A stretch of DNA of 55,481 nt from NCBI GenBank assembly GCA_902604305.1, contig CACKXS010000006.1, positions 1-55,481 of the forward strand. The letters are read 5' to 3'. The stretch is from an uncultured Pelagibacteraceae bacterium. Its GTDB lineage: Bacteria > Pseudomonadota > Alphaproteobacteria > Pelagibacterales > Pelagibacteraceae. Below are positions 31,196 to 38,633 of this stretch, one piece after another; the first letter of the stretch is position 1, and each line of letters starts with the position of its first letter. The position numbers and the translations under genes were made by a program. The notes below the pieces were generated by a model. That model made no database searches. It saw only the letters and a list, made by a program, of their open reading frames with translations, and was not told the DNA's origin.

Positions 31196-31658
31196 TTTTA
31201 ATAACTTTTAAAACTAATACAAAAATTAAAAATGATAGCAAAAAGTTTATTGACGCAAGAGATAATCCTAAGATACGAAATTCTACATTTTTGCAGCTTT
31301 TTACTTCTGTAGTTAATAATTTTAACAACTCATCTTTATCTATAATATTTATCGAATTTACAGTACATCCCGAAAATTCTTTGAATATTTCTTGCTCTAT
31401 TCCAAAATGATATCCAGAAAGCAAAAAGCTTGAGAAGAAAATCAATAACAGGGCATACAACCAAACTAAATTTTTAGAGTAACTTACTCCTAAGAAAGTT
31501 ACAAAGATTGAAATTAAATAAGGTATTCTTTGGTAAACACATAATTTACAAGGTTCATACTTTAAAAAAAACTCAATATACAAAGCTATTAGTAATGAAA
31601 GCAAAGAAATAATAAAAATTATTATATAAAATTTTTTTATTTCAAAAATATTGTTCAT
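31179..31658 (-). CDS. dsbB: Disulfide bond formation protein DsbB
   Basis: DsbB is the inner-membrane enzyme that reoxidises DsbA and passes electrons to ubiquinone. Four hydrophobic segments are visible in 159 residues. The first redox pair is in EPCKLCVYQRIPY (CxxC), just after the first membrane span. The second pair is formed by Cys in FSGCTVNSI and the later SCKNVEF, about 22 residues apart in the periplasmic loop. No dsbA lies in this window. It is four bases after the DedA-like gene. Confidence 0.9.
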   Translation of the reverse strand: MNNIFEIKKFYIIIFIISLLSLLIALYIEFFLKYEPCKLCVYQRIPYLISIFVTFLGVSYSKNLVWLYALLLIFFSSFLLSGYHFGIEQEIFKEFSGCTVNSINIIDKDELLKLLTTEVKSCKNVEFRILGLSLASINFLLSFLIFVLVLKVIKNEKSR

Positions 31659-31662
31659 ATAT

Positions 31663-32268
31663 TCAAATAAAATAACTAGTTAAAAATTTATAAACAAAAT
31701 AAGCAAAAATTATTAAAATTATAGAAGCAATAATAGAAACTTTTAATAATTTCTTCTCAATTAATAATTTCATTGCTGGCCCAAAGTTTCCGATTAAAAA
31801 AGCAATTAAGAAAAATCTTGACCCTCTAGTCAACAAAGAAATAATAACAAAATAAGCTAAATTAAAATGTATAAATCCACTACTTATGGTTAGTAGTTTA
31901 AAAGGCACAGGAGAAAATCCTGCTATTGCTAGTAGGGTCATCCAGGCTATTACTCCTCCATCAGAAGAAACTTTATTTTTCCAGAAGGATGGGTCGACAC
32001 CATAAAACTCAAAAATCCTTACACCAATTTCGTTAAAAAAAACATAACCAATAAAATATCCCAAACAAGCTCCGAGAACAGAGGATATCGTAGCAATGAG
32101 AGCTATTCTAATCCATTCTTGTCTTTTTGCTATCGTCATTGGAATAATAAATACATCAGGAGGTATTGGGAATATAAAACTTTCAATAAATGAAAAAAAA
32201 CTTAAAAAAAATTTTGATCTTTTATGACCTGCTAGTTTAATTGATTTTAAATATAGCTCTTTGAACAT
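31663..32268 (-). CDS. DedA/YqaA-family membrane protein
   Basis: This is a 201-residue SNARE-associated/DedA-superfamily membrane protein of the YqaA type. Signature stretches are SFIESFIFPIPPDVFIIPM and LGACLGYFIGYVFF, followed by FSPVPFKLLTISSGF and LLTRGSRFFLIAFL. It has about five hydrophobic segments. DedA relatives support membrane homeostasis and recycling of lipid carriers such as undecaprenyl phosphate. That is known for some members only, and the substrate here is unknown. It is the first gene of the dedA-dsbB-coq7 group. Confidence 0.87.
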   Translation of the reverse strand: MFKELYLKSIKLAGHKRSKFFLSFFSFIESFIFPIPPDVFIIPMTIAKRQEWIRIALIATISSVLGACLGYFIGYVFFNEIGVRIFEFYGVDPSFWKNKVSSDGGVIAWMTLLAIAGFSPVPFKLLTISSGFIHFNLAYFVIISLLTRGSRFFLIAFLIGNFGPAMKLLIEKKLLKVSIIASIILIIFAYFVYKFLTSYFI

Positions 32269-32336
32269 ATTTTCTTTTAATACAATAATTCTTCTTATAC
32301 TATTATTTTATAAACGAATTAATGACAATTAAAACA

Positions 32337-32423
32337 GGGCGAATGGCGGAACTGGTAGACGCGTTGGACTCAAAATCCAATAGTAGCAATACTGTGAGAG
32401 TTCGATTCTCTCTTTGCCCACCA
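32337..32423 (+). tRNA. tRNA-Leu (CAA)
   Basis: The 87-base cloverleaf has acceptor stem GGGCGAA paired with TTTGCCC, a D-loop containing AACTGGTAGAC, an anticodon stem TTGGA/TCCAA with loop CTCAAAA (anticodon CAA), and a long variable arm typical of Leu tRNAs. The T loop is GTTCGATTC, and an encoded CCA ends it. It lies between the divergent DedA-like gene and the acyl-CoA synthetase, which starts eight bases later. Confidence 0.97.
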
Positions 32424-32430
32424 AAAAATT

Positions 32431-34131
32431 ATGGAATTAAATAAAATTAATAGTTTAACCGAATTATTTTTTTATCAGTATGAAAAGCAAAACAATAAAG
32501 ATAAAATATTATTATCATCTTTAAAAGAACCAAAAAAAAATTATAGTTGGAAAAAAACATTTGAAACAATAAATAACCTTACCGAAGAATTAAAAAAATA
32601 TGTAAATAAAGGTGATAGATGTTTATTAATTTCTGAGAATAGGCCTGAATGGTTTATTTCTGATTTTTCGATTATGTTATCAGAGTCAATAACAGTTCCT
32701 GCATATACTACTTATGCTGAAAGAGATTATGAATATATAATAAATGACTGTAAACCTTCAGTAATTTTTATTTCCAATACAGAGCAATTTAAGAAAATTA
32801 AAAATATTATTAAAAATAAAGATTTTATAAAAAAAATATTTTCTTTTGAAGAATTAGAGGAAATAAATAATAATGAATATACTAATATTAATAATTTAAT
32901 TTTAAATTCTACAAAAAATAATTTTAAAACAAAAATTGAGAGAAAAAATGCTGCATGTATTATTTATACATCTGGTACACAAGGAAATCCTAAAGGAGTA
33001 ATATTGAGTCATGGCGGAATTTTAAATAATTGCGAAGGTGCAATTGAAATTTTAAAACCTTTAATTACAAATGATCAAACTAGGTTTTTGACATGGCTGC
33101 CTTTATCCCATTCTTATGAACATACAGTTCAATTTGTTCAAATAACTGTTGATGCAAGAGTTTTCTACGCTGAAAGTATTGATAAATTAATTAAAAATAT
33201 GAATGATTGTAGTCCTGAAATTATGACAGCAGTTCCAAGATTTTATCAAAATCTTTATCAGAAAATAAATGCTAGTTTTAATAAAGCTACTGGAGTCAAA
33301 AAAACTCTGATTAAAAAAATGCTAAGTCTAGGACACAAAAAAATCCAAAAAAAACCTCTTAGTTTTTTAGAGAAAATACAAGATATTGTATTAGATAAAA
33401 TTGTGAGAAAAAAAATAAAATCTCAATTTGGAGGATCATTAAAAACCTTTGTTTCAGGAGGAGGAGCTTTAGATAAAGAAGTTGGTTTTTTTTTAAATGC
33501 CATTGGTTTACCAACTTTACAAGGATATGGTCTTACTGAAACATCTCCCGTTGTTAGCTGTAACCCTATAAATGATATTAGAGTTGAAACTGTGGGACCA
33601 CCATTTAGAGGTAATGAGGTTAAAATTGCAGATGATGGTGAAATACTTGTTAAAGGTGAGAATGTGATGTTAGGATATTGGAATAACAAAGAGGAAACTG
33701 ATAAAGTTTTAAAAAATGGATGGCTTCATACTGGTGATATAGGAGTATTTGAGAATACTTATTTAAAAATAACAGATAGAAAAAAAGATATTATAATTAC
33801 TCCAGGTGGAGATAACATTTCACCTATAAAGATTGAAAACGAATTAGTTAATTCAGAATTGTTTGAACAGTCAATTGTTTATGGTGATAACAAACCATTT
33901 TTAGTTGCATTACTAGTTCTTAGTGAAGATAAAAAATTATCTACAGAAGATGAAATTAAATTAGAAATAGAAAAAATTAATAAAAAGTTATCAAAAATTG
34001 AAAATATTAAAAAATATTTTACTATTAATGAAAAATTTTCAATTGAAAATGGAATGTTAACTCCAACCTTAAAGTTAAAAAGATATAAAATTATACAAAA
34101 ATATAAAAATAATTTTGAAAAACTTTATTAA
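32431..34131 (+). CDS. Long-chain acyl-CoA synthetase (AMP-forming)
   Basis: This is an ANL-superfamily adenylate-forming enzyme that activates fatty acids with ATP and CoA. The A3 P-loop is IIYTSGTQGNPKGVILSHGG and the A5 motif LQGYGLTETSPVVSC. The A7/A8 region is WLHTGDIG followed by YLKITDRKKDIIITPGGDN, and the C-terminal end is lysine-rich. At 566 residues it fits the FAA1-like long-chain type, also recognisable by FLTWLPLSHSYEH. It is probably cotranscribed with the preceding tRNA-Leu. Substrate chain length is inferred from family resemblance. Confidence 0.88.
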   Translation: MELNKINSLTELFFYQYEKQNNKDKILLSSLKEPKKNYSWKKTFETINNLTEELKKYVNKGDRCLLISENRPEWFISDFSIMLSESITVPAYTTYAERDYEYIINDCKPSVIFISNTEQFKKIKNIIKNKDFIKKIFSFEELEEINNNEYTNINNLILNSTKNNFKTKIERKNAACIIYTSGTQGNPKGVILSHGGILNNCEGAIEILKPLITNDQTRFLTWLPLSHSYEHTVQFVQITVDARVFYAESIDKLIKNMNDCSPEIMTAVPRFYQNLYQKINASFNKATGVKKTLIKKMLSLGHKKIQKKPLSFLEKIQDIVLDKIVRKKIKSQFGGSLKTFVSGGGALDKEVGFFLNAIGLPTLQGYGLTETSPVVSCNPINDIRVETVGPPFRGNEVKIADDGEILVKGENVMLGYWNNKEETDKVLKNGWLHTGDIGVFENTYLKITDRKKDIIITPGGDNISPIKIENELVNSELFEQSIVYGDNKPFLVALLVLSEDKKLSTEDEIKLEIEKINKKLSKIENIKKYFTINEKFSIENGMLTPTLKLKRYKIIQKYKNNFEKLY

Positions 34132-34241
34132 ATTTATTTTTTTAAAACAGTTTATTAATCGCAATTTACTTAACTTTTTCGTTATTTAAAAAATATAATA
34201 AAAAAAATATTTTTAATTATTTTTTATCAGAAATTAAATAT

Positions 34242-34301
34242 TTGACATAACAACGTAAAAAAAATAAAAAAAGGATAAGAAACGAATCAAAATGATTCGT
34301 T
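34242..34301 (+). promoter_or_regulatory. Promoter and 5' hairpin of the polycationic small gene
   Basis: TTGACA (34242-34247) and TAAAAA (34265-34270), 17 bases apart, form a likely promoter. The transcript would begin near 34277 and open with a perfect 8-bp inverted repeat, AACGAATC (34281-34288) and GATTCGTT (34294-34301), closing a five-base loop. Such 5' hairpins often stabilise mRNA or carry regulation. The AGGGAG ribosome binding site follows at 34311-34316. The 110 bases before the promoter hold nothing I recognise. Confidence 0.6.
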
Positions 34302-34322
34302 AATAAAAAAAGGGAGCTAAAG

Positions 34323-34397
34323 ATGGCTAAAAGAAGAAAAAAAGCTGCTAAAAAGAAAACTAAGAAAAAAGCTAAAAAAAGAAGAAGAAGAAGATAA
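34323..34397 (+). CDS. 24-residue Lys/Arg-rich polycationic peptide
   Basis: A 24-codon frame starts at ATG 34323 after a strong ribosome binding site (AGGGAG, seven-base spacing) and ends in TAA. Apart from Met, four Ala and one Thr, every residue is Lys or Arg; it starts MAKRRKKAAKKK and ends in five Arg. It has its own promoter, 5' hairpin and terminator, so it is a stand-alone unit of about 180 bases. Composition resembles histone H1-like tails or very small ribosomal proteins, and nucleic acid binding is the natural inference. I do not recognise a specific family. The run of A and AGA codons is also what AT-rich low-complexity DNA would give, but the signals around it argue for a gene. 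Confidence 0.7.
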   Translation: MAKRRKKAAKKKTKKKAKKRRRRR

Positions 34398-34420
34398 ATT
34401 AGTATTCTTTTTAATAAATT

Positions 34421-34459
34421 ACGCTTCTCATGGCATAAGTTGTGGGAAGCGTTTTTTTT
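34421..34459 (+). terminator. Strong rho-independent terminator
   Basis: A 10-bp stem (ACGCTTCTCA at 34421-34430 with TGGGAAGCGT at 34443-34452, one G-T pair) closes a 12-base loop and is followed by eight T residues. It ends the polycationic peptide transcript. It abuts the stop of the convergent carD-like gene, but the minus-strand reading has no proper U run, so it is probably one-directional. Confidence 0.88.
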
Positions 34460-35288
34460 ACTCGATTGGTTCTGCTAATTCCTCTGTAGTTGTTTCTTGG
34501 ACTTTTTGGACAATCTGAACATTTTGAGATTGTAAGTTTCTTTTAAGTGCTTTATCTAATTTTTTTTGCGTACCTTCTAAATCTAAATTAAGAATAATTT
34601 GGAATTCACTTAATATTCTTTCATATGCTTTTTCAAATAATTGTCTTTCACTATAAGATTGGTCTACCATTAAGTCGTCACCTTTATTTAAATCTCTAAC
34701 AACTTCTGCAAGATCATAAATTTTTCCAGATGAAATCTTAGCTTCATATTCTTGGGCTCTTCTACTCCACATTGATCTTTTAATTTTCGGTTTACTTTTT
34801 AAAATACTGATACATTTATTTAGTTGGTTTATTGAAGCCAGAGGTCTTAAATGAGATTGTTTATTTACTGGAACCATTCCATTAGCTTTATCTTTCTCAA
34901 AATTTAAAATATATGTTTCAACATCAATTCCACCAATATTTATTTTTTTTATCTCTTTAACTTTACCAACTCCATGTTTAGGGTACACAACATAATCATT
35001 AATTTTATATTCTTTCTTTTCAGTTTGTTGAACTTTTATTTTTTTTATTTCGGGCTTTTGGTCTGAACTTTTTACGACTTTTAAATTATCTTTTTTAATA
35101 TTTGAAGTATCCTCAGATTTTTTTTGTTTAATTTCCTTTTTCGCTTTTACTTTTTTAACTTTTATTTTTACTTTATGATTTTTTTTTATTAATTTTTTTT
35201 GGACTTTTTTTTTAGAAGTTTTTTTTTTAACTTTCTTTTTAGTTTTAAATGTTTTCTTTAAAATATTTTTCAAATTTATTTTCTTCAT
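34458..35288 (-). CDS. carD: CarD/CdnL-family RNA polymerase-binding regulator with Lys-rich tail
   Basis: CarD-type proteins bind the RNA polymerase beta subunit and stabilise open promoter complexes. The polymerase-interacting domain begins near residue 95 ([17 protein letters not shown]), and the helical DNA-binding part follows ([30 protein letters not shown]). The usual length is about 160-175 residues; this protein has 276 because of a 95-residue N-terminal extension in which 30 of the first 60 residues are lysine. No alternative ATG exists nearer the domain. The start lies 44 bases inside the end of fdxA. The fdxA-carD pairing is typical of alphaproteobacteria. Confidence 0.88.
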   Translation of the reverse strand: MKKINLKNILKKTFKTKKKVKKKTSKKKVQKKLIKKNHKVKIKVKKVKAKKEIKQKKSEDTSNIKKDNLKVVKSSDQKPEIKKIKVQQTEKKEYKINDYVVYPKHGVGKVKEIKKINIGGIDVETYILNFEKDKANGMVPVNKQSHLRPLASINQLNKCISILKSKPKIKRSMWSRRAQEYEAKISSGKIYDLAEVVRDLNKGDDLMVDQSYSERQLFEKAYERILSEFQIILNLDLEGTQKKLDKALKRNLQSQNVQIVQKVQETTTEELAEPIE

Positions 35289-35571
35289 TTTTAAATTTTT
35301 CGTTATCCTTAGGGGGTTCTTTTTTTTCCGATATATTTGGCCAAATTTCTGAATATTTTTTGTTTAAGTCTAACCATTTATCTGCACCTTGGTTTGTATC
35401 TGGTTCAATAGCGTCTATTGGACATTCAGGTTCACAAACGCCACAATCTATACACTCATCTGGTTTTATTACAAGCATATTTTTTCCTTCATAAAAGCAA
35501 TCAACTGGACAAACTTCTACACAGTCCATCAACTTGCATTTGATACATTTATCATTAACAATATAAGTCAT
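35245..35571 (-). CDS. fdxA: 7Fe ferredoxin (FdxA type)
   Basis: This is a small electron carrier with one [3Fe-4S] and one [4Fe-4S] cluster. [18 protein letters not shown] supplies the first set of cysteines, with the residue spacing of FdxA rather than of 2[4Fe-4S] clostridial types. [16 protein letters not shown] is the second motif. The 108 residues match the family and include a charged C-terminal extension. The gene overlaps the downstream carD-like gene by 44 bases and the TerB-like gene by one. Confidence 0.95.
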   Translation of the reverse strand: MTYIVNDKCIKCKLMDCVEVCPVDCFYEGKNMLVIKPDECIDCGVCEPECPIDAIEPDTNQGADKWLDLNKKYSEIWPNISEKKEPPKDNEKFKNEENKFEKYFKENI

Positions 35572-35990
35572 TATTTTAAATTATTTATTATTTTATTTTT
35601 TATGTTTCCCACTATCTTAGTGTCCAAGTATAGTAATCCTGTTAATCTTCTCATTAGACTATTTTCGTACATATCAGCACTGTTATCCGAATAAATTATA
35701 TTCCACAAAACTTCAACGATTTTTATTTTTGAGTCTTCATCCATATTTTTAACTTCTTTTGTAAAGTCTAAAATTTGATTAGAGTTTTTTTCAATTTCTT
35801 CAGCTTTTATTAATATATCATCAATAACTTCATTATTTGAACAAAGATCATTAATAGCTTTTTTTATAATACCCCTTTCTTTTTCTGTATAGTTCTCATC
35901 TATTTTTGCAACGTGGATTAATAAAGCAGCTATTTTAGTTATAGGATCTTCAATATTCTTGTTTTTTACTTTATCAAAAAAATTAAACAT
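35571..35990 (-). CDS. TerB-like domain protein
   Basis: This is a 139-residue all-helical protein resembling the TerB/tellurite-resistance fold. [22 protein letters not shown] carries the acidic metal-binding pattern of the first repeat (D-x-x-Y-T-x-x-E), and [22 protein letters not shown] resembles the second. The name reflects the fold; most chromosomal members have no proven link to tellurite, and their cellular role is unknown. It overlaps the helicase and fdxA by one base on each side. In other alphaproteobacteria a small S4 RNA-binding protein often sits at this place. Confidence 0.8.
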   Translation of the reverse strand: MFNFFDKVKNKNIEDPITKIAALLIHVAKIDENYTEKERGIIKKAINDLCSNNEVIDDILIKAEEIEKNSNQILDFTKEVKNMDEDSKIKIVEVLWNIIYSDNSADMYENSLMRRLTGLLYLDTKIVGNIKNKIINNLK

Positions 35991-38467
35991 TATTTAAAAT
36001 TTATATTTTTTAATACATTAAAAGGATTTTCTTTTTTTAAAATTTTAGAAGAAAATTGTTTTTTAGTATTTTTTACAGGAGAATATTTAAAATAAGTTTC
36101 TTTATTTTTTTCATATGAAAAGTAATTCATTTTTTTTATCAATTTTAAAAAATCTTCTTTACTGCATCCTAATAAATTTAACATTTCAGGGACTAATTTA
36201 ATTTCTTTTTCATTTTTTAAATCTATAATTTTTATAAATAATCTTTCTAATATATCTATTCTAACAAAAAAATTATCAAATTTTTCAAAACCGCATAATA
36301 ACATGAAATCTTTAGAATATTCCTTGCTTTCTTTTAAAAAATTTAATCCAAAAGTTGGTGGGCTTAGGTGAAAATACTTTTGATGGAAATTTTTCCACAA
36401 CGCTATTCTTAGAGACACTGCACTTGGTTTAAATAATTTGAATAAAAAAACATGATATCTACCAAATTTTACACCTAAACTTCTTAAAATTTTTCTTTCT
36501 TCTTGGGCTAATGTTTTTAAGAAATCTTTAACATTTTCTCTCTTAATTACTCCATTATTTTCATACAATTGGTATGCCAAAGCTCTAATTGATGCATTCT
36601 TAGTATTTATATTTTTTAAGTCAGTTAAACTTTTAAGTTCAAGATTTATTTTTTTGTTTATCCAATCCTGTAAAAATTTAGAAAAACCAGATTTATCATT
36701 ATTATCGATCATATCATCAATAATTAGATTAATTTCAGGTTTTAAATAATCTTTTCCTGGTGTCAATTTTGCAATAGGAAAATTTTCCCAATAGATTTTA
36801 AAATCATCCTTTAATTCAATAAGACCAGTTTCTTTAATTTGTCTGATTCTATCTATTATTTCTGGTTCAACGTTTTGCTTTGCTGCTTTTTTGAGTGATT
36901 TTATATCTGTATCTAGAGCTCCAATTTTAAAATCAAGCTCTAATTTTAGACCATTTAGTTGGCCAATAAATTGATTGTTTATTAATACTTTTCTATTTTC
37001 CAATATCTCTGTTTTAAAATTTATATCTTGCTTAAGTCCTCTTGCTAGTACACTTGCTCTTTTATCTATAAAACTTTTTGTAAGCTCTTCATGCAACCTA
37101 TCAGATAATTTATCTTCTAAATTTTTTGTTCTTTCTACCCAGTAATCTTGGTTTTCCACCCAATTTACTTTATTTGAGACATATGACCAAGTTCTAACGT
37201 TCGCAATTCTATTAGATATTGAATCAACATTTCCATCAAGTTTATCAAGATTTGATAATTGTTGTTTCATATATTTGTTGGTTATTTTTCCCGGTTTTTC
37301 TCTTAAAAAATTAAAAACTTTTCCAACCACCTCTAAATGATTTCCATAAGTTTTTTTTACAAAATCTGGAATCTGACAACACTCCCATAGTAATTTTAGT
37401 TCATTCTCGTTATTAAAAACATCTAATTTGTCAGTGTCTTTCAATATATATTTTAAAATTTTTTCATCTTCGCATTCTGGAATTTTTTTTAACCATGATT
37501 TATTTGGTTTTTCCTCTAAAGATTGAATAAGATTTTTACCATTTTTAAAGTTTAAGTTTGAATTTCTCCAAAATATTGTATGAATTTCATCAAATTTATG
37601 ATTTTCTAATAATTCTACTTCTTCTGCACTTATTTCTCCACATTCCCCAGTGATACCAAAATTACCATCATTTAAATATCTTCCTGCTCTTCCAGCTATT
37701 TGACCAATTTCAGACAGTTTTAATCTTCTAAGTTTTTTCCCATCAAATTTTTTTAAATTTGAAAAAAAAACATTATCTAAATCCATATTAATTCCCATAC
37801 CTATAGCATCAGTTGCAACCAGGTAATCAACATCTCCAGATTGATAAAGTTCTACTTGAGAATTTCTCGTTTTAGGACTTAAAGATCCCATAATGATCGC
37901 AGCCCCACCTTTTTGTCTTCTTATTAATTCAGCAATTGCATATACTTCCTCAGCTGAAAATGCAATTATTGCAGTCTTTCTTATAATTCTTGAAATCTTT
38001 TTGTGACCAGAATAAGTTAGTTTTGATAACCTTTTTCTATTTATATATTCTATATCTCCGTCTAATTTTTCTATAATATTTTTAATTGAATTTGATCCCA
38101 TAAACATTGTAAGTTTTTCACCTCTAAGGTTAAGCAATCTTTCTGTAAATATGTGACCTCTTTCCTGGTCAGCACACATTTGAATTTCATCTATACCAAC
38201 AAATTCTAAATTTTTATCTATTGGCATAGACTCCACCGTACATAAAAAATATTTTGCCTCTGATGGAATTATTTTTTCTTCACCTGTTATAAGAGCAACT
38301 TTATTTTGACCTAATTTTTTTACTATCTTGTCGTAAACCTCTCTTGCCAATAGTCTAAGTGGAAAACCTATCATTCCCGATTCAAAGGAAAGCATTGTTT
38401 CAATTGCTAGAAAAGTTTTACCTGTATTTGTAGGCCCCAAAACAGCTGTAATTTTATTTTTTTTCAT
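35990..38467 (-). CDS. Suv3-like DExH RNA helicase
   Basis: This is a superfamily 2 helicase of the Suv3 type, known from mitochondria and conserved in alphaproteobacteria. Walker A is GPTNTGKT at residues 11-18 and the DExH-like box is GIDEIQM. SLSPKTRNSQVELYQSGDVD and DAIGMGINMDLDNV match helicase motifs IV-V, and QIAGRAGRY is motif VI. A long C-terminal part (to residue 825) has a region near GVKFGRYHVFL found in the alphaproteobacterial form. It probably unwinds RNA for decay, perhaps together with PNPase as in mitochondria; the PNPase link is inference. Confidence 0.9.
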   Translation of the reverse strand: MKKNKITAVLGPTNTGKTFLAIETMLSFESGMIGFPLRLLAREVYDKIVKKLGQNKVALITGEEKIIPSEAKYFLCTVESMPIDKNLEFVGIDEIQMCADQERGHIFTERLLNLRGEKLTMFMGSNSIKNIIEKLDGDIEYINRKRLSKLTYSGHKKISRIIRKTAIIAFSAEEVYAIAELIRRQKGGAAIIMGSLSPKTRNSQVELYQSGDVDYLVATDAIGMGINMDLDNVFFSNLKKFDGKKLRRLKLSEIGQIAGRAGRYLNDGNFGITGECGEISAEEVELLENHKFDEIHTIFWRNSNLNFKNGKNLIQSLEEKPNKSWLKKIPECEDEKILKYILKDTDKLDVFNNENELKLLWECCQIPDFVKKTYGNHLEVVGKVFNFLREKPGKITNKYMKQQLSNLDKLDGNVDSISNRIANVRTWSYVSNKVNWVENQDYWVERTKNLEDKLSDRLHEELTKSFIDKRASVLARGLKQDINFKTEILENRKVLINNQFIGQLNGLKLELDFKIGALDTDIKSLKKAAKQNVEPEIIDRIRQIKETGLIELKDDFKIYWENFPIAKLTPGKDYLKPEINLIIDDMIDNNDKSGFSKFLQDWINKKINLELKSLTDLKNINTKNASIRALAYQLYENNGVIKRENVKDFLKTLAQEERKILRSLGVKFGRYHVFLFKLFKPSAVSLRIALWKNFHQKYFHLSPPTFGLNFLKESKEYSKDFMLLCGFEKFDNFFVRIDILERLFIKIIDLKNEKEIKLVPEMLNLLGCSKEDFLKLIKKMNYFSYEKNKETYFKYSPVKNTKKQFSSKILKKENPFNVLKNINFK

Positions 38468-38475
38468 TTCTACTT

Positions 38476-38571
38476 TTAGTATATTTTTTTTTTAAACCAC
38501 CATATGTTGTAAAAGGTTAAGAACAAAAATAGTATAAAACATGACCGAATCACTGGGGAAAAAGTTCTCAT
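38476..38571 (-). CDS. Possible small membrane protein, 31 residues
   Basis: A 31-codon frame starts at ATG 38569-38571, eight bases upstream of the helicase gene on the same strand. The product has one hydrophobic segment (CFILFLFLTFYNIWWF) flanked by basic residues, a common single-span pattern. I see no strong ribosome binding site and recognise no family. It also fills an otherwise unexplained gap upstream of the helicase, but chance ORFs of this size are frequent in AT-rich DNA. Confidence 0.35.
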   Translation of the reverse strand: MRTFSPVIRSCFILFLFLTFYNIWWFKKKIY

Positions 38572-38633
38572 TTTAGTTTTTTTATAAAAAAGACAGTAAC
38601 ATAAATATAAATATTTAAATATATATTTTAATA

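Noticed and set aside
34281-34301. Hairpin as a terminator of the acyl-CoA synthetase transcript
   Set aside because: The 8-bp stem lacks a following T run (TAATAAAAAAAG follows), so it fits a 5' leader hairpin of the small gene better than a terminator.
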